From contig NZ_UWPB01000001.1 in NCBI RefSeq assembly GCF_900604945.1, positions 558,001 through 622,000 on the forward strand: a stretch of DNA of 64,000 nucleotides, written 5' to 3'. Under the pieces are notes generated by a model. That model was not told the DNA's origin. It made no database searches and worked only from the letters and a program-made list of their open reading frames with translations. Made by a program: the position numbers and the translations under genes. Shown here piece by piece: positions 59,564-64,000 of this stretch (position 1 is the first letter of the stretch; every line of letters begins with the position of its first letter). This DNA is from Ruminococcus sp. Marseille-P6503 (GTDB lineage Bacteria > Bacillota > Clostridia > Oscillospirales > Ruminococcaceae).

Positions 59564-59859
59564 TATTTGCTTCTCAGCTTTATAACAGGCTCCCTGACAT
59601 TGCGCTTATAAAGCACAGCTTTTGATCCTATTACCTGAACTACCTCGGCGCCGGTGCCGGCGGCTATTTCCGCGGCCGCTTCCTTGGCGGTATACATGGA
59701 ATTATCAAGCACCTTTATTTTTATCAGCTCATGCACGCGCAGATAATCGTCTATCTGCAAAACCTGCGCCTCGTTCACTCCGCCTTTTCCTATCTGAAAA
59801 GCAGGTTCAAGGGAATTTGCAAGCCCTTTAAGCTCCGCCCTCTGCTTGGGTGTAATCAT
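59563..59859 (-). CDS. yhbY: YhbY/CRS1-family RNA-binding protein
   Basis: A 98-residue ribosome-assembly factor with a KH-like CRM fold: MITPKQRAELKGLANSLEPA, FQIGKGGVNEAQV (GxxG-type loop), and AAEIAAGTGAEVVQVIGSKA then VLYKRN. AAAGGAACTG lies just before ATG 59859; the ATG at 59877 precedes this box. First gene of yhbY-nadD-yqeK-rsfS-leuS, behind a good promoter that lies only 15 bp from an inserted IS element. Confidence 0.95.
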   Translation of the reverse strand: MITPKQRAELKGLANSLEPAFQIGKGGVNEAQVLQIDDYLRVHELIKIKVLDNSMYTAKEAAAEIAAGTGAEVVQVIGSKAVLYKRNVREPVIKLRSK

Positions 59860-59902
59860 ATATCCAGTTCCTTTCATAATAAAAATTAAACATACATTTT
59901 GT

Positions 59903-59931
59903 ATTATAACCTATTTTTATCGGATTTGCAA
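59903..59931 (-). promoter_or_regulatory. Sigma-A promoter of the yhbY operon
   Basis: Leftward -35 TTGCAA (59931-59926), 17-bp spacer, -10 TATAAT (59908-59903). The IS element starts 15 bp upstream of the -35, so the promoter core is intact. Confidence 0.65.
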
Positions 59932-59968
59932 TACTTTTAGGCTGTAAGGTGTGGACACAAAGAGCAGA

Positions 59969-60490
59969 TTATAAAAAATCAAGAACAGAAAAGGGTAATT
60001 CACGAGAATTTGAGGTACGGCTTTTGCGATAATTCATTTTAGCGATGCCAAATTCATTATACGCTTGGACAAATAGCTCTAAAACAGCTTTTAGCGTATC
60101 AAGCTTTCGTGGAAAACATCGGCTGCGTCGCCTCAAAAGAGGTATATAATGCCTCAAATCAGCATTTATTCCCTCAACGGTAAAGGTGTTGCTTTTGTCG
60201 TAAATATTACGAATATGCTTACCTGGATATACAATATCAACATAACCCCAATAGCCGTCTGTACAGTAACATTCGGCTTCAGGACCGCTGTCAACCACCC
60301 TTTGTATACGCTCCGGTGATTTATCAAAAGCAACATCAAATCCAACGATTTGTCTTGGCAATCTGCTTACCATTGTCATTACATAAGTGTTTTCACGTGT
60401 TTCTGTTTTGGGCTTTTGTCCAATAAACCAATACAACTCATCTAATTCTAAAAAATGGAAGTTACTGTGAGCTTGAACTGTTTTTTTTAA
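59969..60490 (-). CDS. IS1-family transposase, catalytic part (InsB-like frame)
   Basis: The catalytic portion of an IS1-type transposase, encoded in the second frame. Visible motifs: HFLELDELYWFIGQKPKTE (first Asp), ECYCTDGYWGYVD (second Asp, IS1-type TDG) and NTFTVEGINADLRHYIPLLR (catalytic Glu), then RRSRCFPRKLDTLKAVLELF. It is joined to the upstream zinc-finger frame only if one A of an eight-A run (minus-strand reading of 60481-60488) is skipped, by transcript slippage or frameshifting. The open frame extends upstream to 60643 but that part is the overlap region. It may be functional or recently disabled. Confidence 0.82.
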   Translation of the reverse strand, partial: LKKTVQAHSNFHFLELDELYWFIGQKPKTETRENTYVMTMVSRLPRQIVGFDVAFDKSPERIQRVVDSGPEAECYCTDGYWGYVDIVYPGKHIRNIYDKSNTFTVEGINADLRHYIPLLRRRSRCFPRKLDTLKAVLELFVQAYNEFGIAKMNYRKSRTSNSRELPFSVLDFL

Positions 60491-60752
60491 TCCAATTGTA
60501 GACATTCGCCTTGCTGAAACCAAACACCTTGCCGACTCCTCGTCCGCTGGCTCCTGCGTAGAATGTTTTGATTGCCTGTTGGCGAATTTCTTCGGGATAT
60601 TCTCGTGTTTTCGGGTTGAGAGTGTAGTATTTTTTGCAATCATTGCAAAAGCACTTCTGTGTTCCCGAACGATTTTTCCCTGCGTTCACCTGATTTTTTG
60701 ATTTACCGCAGATAGGACATTTTCTACCTGCTACTTCTTTTGCTTTTCTCAT
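60462..60752 (-). CDS. IS1-family InsA-like zinc-finger/HTH protein
   Basis: A 96-residue protein beginning MRKAKEVAGRKCPICGKSKN, with a CPIC...CNDC zinc finger (CPICGK and CFCNDCKKYY) and a helix-turn-helix (YPEEIRQQAIKTFYAGASGR then GVGKVFGFSKANVYNWIKKN). It is the N-terminal half of an IS1-type transposase. The frame continues past the A8 run and stops soon after (NSSSSQ), so alone it would act as a DNA-binding repressor of transposition, as InsA does in IS1. TGAAGGAATGAG precedes the start. Confidence 0.85.
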   Translation of the reverse strand: MRKAKEVAGRKCPICGKSKNQVNAGKNRSGTQKCFCNDCKKYYTLNPKTREYPEEIRQQAIKTFYAGASGRGVGKVFGFSKANVYNWIKKNSSSSQ

Positions 60753-60923
60753 TCCTTCATTATATCATATTCTGCTCTATTTGTCCACACCCAGGCTGTA
60801 CGGTACAAAATAAATAAAAACGGTAAAAAACAACCGAGCTTACCGACGGGAACAGGCTTTATGTTTTTAAATAATTTACAAAAATTATAACCTGAATTAC
60901 TCGCAATCTTTACTTTAATTCTC

Positions 60924-60952
60924 TTGACAAATTACATTAAAAGTAGTATCAT
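60924..60952 (+). promoter_or_regulatory. Sigma-A promoter of the mgtE leader
   Basis: -35 TTGACA (60924-60929), 17-bp spacer, -10 TATCAT (60947-60952). Transcription would start near 60959, giving a leader of about 250 nt before mgtE. Confidence 0.65.
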
Positions 60953-60995
60953 TATTAATGCGGTTTTACGCTTATTTATTTATCAAGGAGATGAG

Positions 60996-61079
60996 ATGCA
61001 AGTGGACGATGCCAGTCAGAACAAGATTGCCCCCCGAATACGGCGGCGTTTGCCCGCTTGTATTTTTATTCAGCTTTAG
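60996..61079 (+). CDS. Small ORF of 27 residues in the mgtE leader, possible leader peptide
   Basis: AAGGAGATGAG (60985-60995) matches nine of ten bases of the anti-Shine-Dalgarno complement AAGGAGGTGA and puts the ATG at 60996 at a 5-nt distance. The 27-residue product starts MQVDDASQNKIAPRIRRRLP and ends in a hydrophobic tail (ACIFIQL). It carries two Asp in a row, two Pro and an Arg cluster. Small Pro- or acid-rich ORFs control Mg2+ transporter genes in enterobacteria by stalling or destabilising ribosomes (MgtL, MgtP); the parallel here is an inference from position. No family is recognised. Confidence 0.5.
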   Translation: MQVDDASQNKIAPRIRRRLPACIFIQL

Positions 61080-61120
61080 GCTTTATAAAAGGGTAATCTG
61101 TGTTTGGACGTTGAAGCTAT

Positions 61121-61193
61121 GCGCATTGCGGCTGTACGATAATTTGTACAGTTGTTTCAGTGCGCTGATTTTGCGTTCTTTTTTTTGCGCAAA
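61121..61193 (+). promoter_or_regulatory. Competing hairpins in the mgtE leader
   Basis: Stem A: GCGCATTG (61121-61128) with CAGTGCGC (61158-61165), containing an inner CTGTAC/GTACAG stem (61132-61151). Stem B: TGCGC (61161-61165) with GCGCA (61187-61191), which uses the same bases; TTTTGCG/CGCAAAA is a further variant. An eight-T run is at 61179-61186 and the mgtE ribosome-binding site AAAAAGGGGG begins at 61191. No M-box consensus is seen. Confidence 0.45.
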
Positions 61194-61208
61194 AAGGGGG
61201 TTATAAAA

Positions 61209-62588
61209 ATGTACAACACAATTATCAGACTGCTTGAAAAGAGAAATTTCAAGGTGCTTAAGGAAATATTCCTTAATATGAACGAGGCGGATATAGCCGA
61301 TATTTTTCAGAATTTTCACGACGATTCCGACGTTGACAAAAAGGATCTGCCGCTGCTGTTCAGACTGTTGCCGAAGGATGTTGCGGCGGACGTTTTCTCT
61401 TATATGGACAGCGATATGCAGATGATGCTTATCAATTCCTTTACCGATAAAGAGCTGGCGGAGGTTATCGACGATCTTTTTATTGACGATACCGTTGACC
61501 TTATTGAGGAAATGCCCGCGAACGTTGTGTCGCGTATACTGAAAAATACCGACAATGAAACCAGAAAGCAGATAAATCAGATACTCCAGTATCCCAAGGA
61601 CAGCGCCGGTTCAATAATGACCACCGAGTATATCTATCTGAAAAAGGATATGACTGTAAGCGAGGCTTTGCAGAAGATCCGCCAGATAGGAATGGTAAAG
61701 GAAACGGTATATACGCTTTATGTTACCGAGAACCGGCGGCTTATCGGCGTTTTGTCAGTTCTGGATATTCTTACGGCAGATGACGACGACCTGATTGAAG
61801 AAATTATGGATACAAACGTTATTACCGTAGACACCCTTGAGGATAAAGAGCTTGTTGCGGCTCAGTTTGCGAAATATGACTTTCTCGCGCTTCCTGTTGT
61901 CGATCAGGAGTTCAGGATAGTCGGTATCGTAACGTTCGACGACGCTATGGACGTAATCCAGGAAGAGAACACCGAGGACTTCTCCCGTATGGCGGCTATG
62001 TCGCCCAGCGACGATTCTTATTTCAAAACTCCGGTAATAATTCACGCTAAAAATAGAATAATGTGGCTGCTGATACTGATGCTTTCCGCAACGATCACAG
62101 GTTCTATTATCACAAGGTATGAAGCGGCGTTCGCTGCCGTTCCGCTGCTTGTGTCATTTATTCCCATGCTTACGGGTACAGGAGGAAACTGCGGCTCCCA
62201 GACCTCTACAATGATAATCAGAGGAATGTCGCTCGGAGAAATACGCCTGAAGGACTTTTTCAAGGTAGTTTTCAAGGAATTCAGGATAGCCCTTATAGTA
62301 AGCGTTATCCTGGCTGTCGTAAACGGGATCAGAATATATGTAACCTATACCTATTTCTATACCGATACGAATGCCGACCCACTGAAGCTGGCGGTAACGG
62401 TAAGTCTGGCTATAATCTCAACGGTCATAATGTCGAAGCTTATAGGCTGTATGCTTCCTATGGCGGCAAAAAAGCTGAAGCTTGATCCGGCTATTATGGC
62501 GGCTCCGCTGATAACCACGATTGTGGATACCTGTACGACACTGGTTTTCTTCAACATTTCAATGGCGATTTTTGATATTCATATGTGA
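61209..62588 (+). CDS. mgtE: Magnesium transporter MgtE
   Basis: A 459-residue Mg2+ channel with self-gating by cytoplasmic Mg2+. Domains: N domain (about 1-130), two CBS domains (about 135-260, YPKDSAGSIMTTEYIYLKKD and FDDAMDVIQEENTEDF), and a C-terminal channel of five helices with FIPMLTGTGGNCGSQTSTMI, the pore signature, and TTIVDTCTTLVFF. ATG 61209 has AAGGGGG about 8 nt upstream; the longer frame from 61152 is not family-like. It is preceded by a long leader with a small ORF and competing hairpins in place of the M-box riboswitch that controls mgtE in Bacillus. Confidence 0.94.
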   Translation: MYNTIIRLLEKRNFKVLKEIFLNMNEADIADIFQNFHDDSDVDKKDLPLLFRLLPKDVAADVFSYMDSDMQMMLINSFTDKELAEVIDDLFIDDTVDLIEEMPANVVSRILKNTDNETRKQINQILQYPKDSAGSIMTTEYIYLKKDMTVSEALQKIRQIGMVKETVYTLYVTENRRLIGVLSVLDILTADDDDLIEEIMDTNVITVDTLEDKELVAAQFAKYDFLALPVVDQEFRIVGIVTFDDAMDVIQEENTEDFSRMAAMSPSDDSYFKTPVIIHAKNRIMWLLILMLSATITGSIITRYEAAFAAVPLLVSFIPMLTGTGGNCGSQTSTMIIRGMSLGEIRLKDFFKVVFKEFRIALIVSVILAVVNGIRIYVTYTYFYTDTNADPLKLAVTVSLAIISTVIMSKLIGCMLPMAAKKLKLDPAIMAAPLITTIVDTCTTLVFFNISMAIFDIHM

Positions 62589-62611
62589 GTAAATCTTTAT
62601 TTACCGACAAT

Positions 62612-62650
62612 AAAAACTGCGTTCTTTAAGTTATAAGAACGCAGTTTTTT
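62612..62650. terminator. Strong terminator between mgtE and dacA-like genes
   Basis: AAAAACTGCGTTCTT (62612-62626) pairs with AAGAACGCAGTTTTT (62635-62649), a perfect stem of 15 bp with T runs on both strands, between convergent genes. Confidence 0.85.
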
Positions 62651-62696
62651 GCATCAGCAAGCAATTACGGCATATAAGCTTATTTTAAGGTTGCCG

Positions 62697-64000
62697 TCAT
62701 TTTTTCATGTATTTGAACTGTATATATATGACATATCCGATAGTGTAAACCACAAAAAGCATGACAACGGCATATACCGCATACCTGAATTCCGTGGACC
62801 TGGGAAAGGCTTTGGCTATCTCCAGCTTTTCTGAAACGGCGGCACGCTCGACCTTTGACGTAGCGACAAGATCAATAGAAGCGATTTCTTCCCCTTTATA
62901 CACCAGCTTCATTTCTCCCAGCACATCTCCCGGTTCTATCGGAGCCACAATATTTTTCTTTACGCTTATCTGCTGCTCGATTTCGTCAGTGGAAACGCTT
63001 TTCGGCCAAAGCTGAGTATATCCCTCGGCAGGCTTAAGATTTACATAATCGGCATTATCTCCGAATTCAACGGCGGCCTCAGTGACCTCGCTGTTCGGAT
63101 TGATAAAATCCGTTGACACCAAATAATCAAAAGCCCAGTCATACAGCGCGGCGTGATCCAGCATATTGTAATAAATGACATCGTTGGCGTAAAAGGATTC
63201 AGGATCATTTTCGCCTTTTTTTACGTCTTCCTCAAGCTTTTCCATAGGGGCGCCCATTGTAACGGTAAGGTAATTATATCCGTCATAGCTTGCATATGAG
63301 GCAAGGCAGCGCCCTGCGGCGTCAAGAGATCCGGTCTTGATCCCCTTGACGTATGAGTAGTAATAGTCCGACGTGGACGAAAGCATATAATTGGTATTTA
63401 CTATCGTAGAGCCTACCGAATGATATTCGGTGGATTCCATCTGATAGCTGGGCATTGCCACGATCTCCTTGAATACATCGTATTTGTCAAGCAGATATTT
63501 GCAAAGCACGGCTATGTCGCTGCAGCTTGAATAATTCTGAGATACGAAAAGACCGTGGGCGTTTGAAAAATGCGTGTGTTCAAGTCCGAGCTTTTCGGCT
63601 TTTTCATTCATCATATCGCAGAATCCGCTGATTGAGCCGCCGAGGTTTATCGCAATTATATTTGCCGCCTCGCAGGAGGAGGGTATCATAAGCGCCGCAA
63701 GCAGATCGTAGTAATTGACCTTTTCATTAGGCTGAATATCCGCGGTAGACGCGCCTGTGCCGTAAAGCTCGTCGAAGGCTTCGCTGCCGGCGGAAACGTA
63801 CTTTTCTTTCATTTTCTTTTCGCTGCCCTTGAACTCGTCAAGCAGCACGGCGGCAGTCATTATCTTCGTAAGCGAAGCCGGAGCACGCTCCTCATCGCCG
63901 TTTATATCCACGATAACGTCGCCGGTGTCAAGGTTTATCATATACACAGATTCAGAGTAAAGCGACAGCGGAACAGGCTCTCCCTTTTCGTCAACGCCGG
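62697..64000 (-). CDS. D-alanyl-D-alanine carboxypeptidase, S11 family (partial, N-terminus off the right edge)
   Basis: Trims pentapeptide side chains in peptidoglycan. The frame is open to the window edge; the visible part starts GVDEKGEPVPLSLYSESVYM and lacks the signal peptide. Motifs: SxxK as ASLTK with the nucleophile Ser, KTG as VKGIKTGSLDAAGR, and the second motif, usually SxN, as IPSSCEAAN, with Cys where Asn is expected. A C-terminal domain (about 290-375 of the visible part) is followed by a membrane helix (YAVYAVVMLFVVYTIGYVIY) that anchors the protein. An internal ATG at 63947 is not the true start because the conserved region continues upstream. Confidence 0.88.
   Translation of the reverse strand, partial: GVDEKGEPVPLSLYSESVYMINLDTGDVIVDINGDEERAPASLTKIMTAAVLLDEFKGSEKKMKEKYVSAGSEAFDELYGTGASTADIQPNEKVNYYDLLAALMIPSSCEAANIIAINLGGSISGFCDMMNEKAEKLGLEHTHFSNAHGLFVSQNYSSCSDIAVLCKYLLDKYDVFKEIVAMPSYQMESTEYHSVGSTIVNTNYMLSSTSDYYYSYVKGIKTGSLDAAGRCLASYASYDGYNYLTVTMGAPMEKLEEDVKKGENDPESFYANDVIYYNMLDHAALYDWAFDYLVSTDFINPNSEVTEAAVEFGDNADYVNLKPAEGYTQLWPKSVSTDEIEQQISVKKNIVAPIEPGDVLGEMKLVYKGEEIASIDLVATSKVERAAVSEKLEIAKAFPRSTEFRYAVYAVVMLFVVYTIGYVIYIQFKYMKK

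Larger units (their letters stand above)
59947..60792 (-). mobile_element. IS1-family insertion sequence, 846 bp, with 8-bp target duplication
   Basis: Imperfect inverted repeats of about 26 bp: the left end reads AGGTGTGGACACAAAGAGCA inward, the right end GGGTGTGGACAAATAGAGCA. Both sides are flanked by AGGCTGTA (59939-59946 and 60793-60800), the expected IS1-type direct repeat. It carries two overlapping transposase frames. The intact duplication suggests a recent insertion. It lies upstream of the yhbY promoter. Confidence 0.9.

Noticed and set aside
60958-61206. 82-codon open frame covering most of the mgtE leader and ending 2 nt before the mgtE start
   Set aside because: Its first ATG has no RBS and the second (60991) is only 1 nt from AAGGAG; the product has no family character. 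The 27-codon frame at 60996 has the right RBS distance.
60960-61208. M-box (ykoK) Mg2+ riboswitch before mgtE
   Set aside because: The conserved M-box segments were looked for and not found; the leader is organised around a small ORF.
1-64000. CRISPR arrays, tRNA, rRNA, prophage or plasmid genes
   Set aside because: None was seen on either strand. Only a visual scan was possible; tRNAscan and CRISPR finders would confirm it.

Overview
The window looks like chromosomal DNA from a spore-forming-lineage Clostridia bacterium, most like a Ruminococcus/Oscillospiraceae genome (inference from gene content and operon layout, not from a database search). Supporting points are a SpoIIE phosphatase, a SpoIIQ-like LytM protein and a SpoVB-like flippase, a paired GlgC/GlgD glycogen cluster, the Firmicutes order yhbY-nadD-yqeK-rsfS, a BceRS-BceAB-type module, and sigma-A promoters with 17-bp spacers upstream of many operons. 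No rRNA, tRNA or CRISPR array was found.

Layout. 1-11 kb: a SpoVB-like flippase cut by the left edge, then rightward an aminotransferase, a small membrane protein, trpS, a large FtsX-type permease without an adjacent ATPase, ychF and a GH3 glycosidase. A 97-nt structured unit resembling the right end of an IS200/IS605 element lies before ychF. 11-20.4 kb: a leftward purine operon, purE-purC-purF-purM-purN-purO-type IMP cyclohydrolase-AICAR transformylase-acidic lipoprotein-purD. It is preceded by an unusual leader: promoter, 5' hairpin, a small ORF with a strong ribosome-binding site, and an intrinsic terminator that begins at that ORF's stop codon. 20.4-35 kb: rightward rsmA, spoIIE, glgB-glgC-glgD-glgA, then the MoxR-DUF58-transglutaminase trio. 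35-39 kb: leftward FAD/Rieske oxidoreductase, then a PadR-DUF1700-DUF4097-PspC envelope module with a likely self-regulated promoter. 39-46.5 kb: a coiled-coil protein with a possible N-terminal HTH, a BceRS-BceAB-like peptide sensing and export module, and a NusG_II/Gx transporter pair. 46.6-51 kb: leftward solitary sugar-type binding lipoprotein, an alanine/glycine:cation symporter and a LacI regulator. 51-54 kb: SpoIIQ-like protein and a second two-component system. 54-60 kb: leftward nadA, and yhbY-nadD-yqeK-rsfS-leuS. 60-64 kb: an IS1-family element with an 8-bp target duplication, mgtE behind a long leader with a small ORF, and a D-Ala-D-Ala carboxypeptidase cut by the right edge.

How genes work together. 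The purine genes convert PRPP through AICAR to IMP, with the last two steps split between two separate proteins instead of one bifunctional PurH. The glg genes make and branch glycogen. yhbY, rsfS, rsmA and ychF serve ribosome assembly or translation. The best candidates for undescribed biology are the two leaders with small ORFs (before purE and before mgtE) and the 97-nt IS605-like unit.
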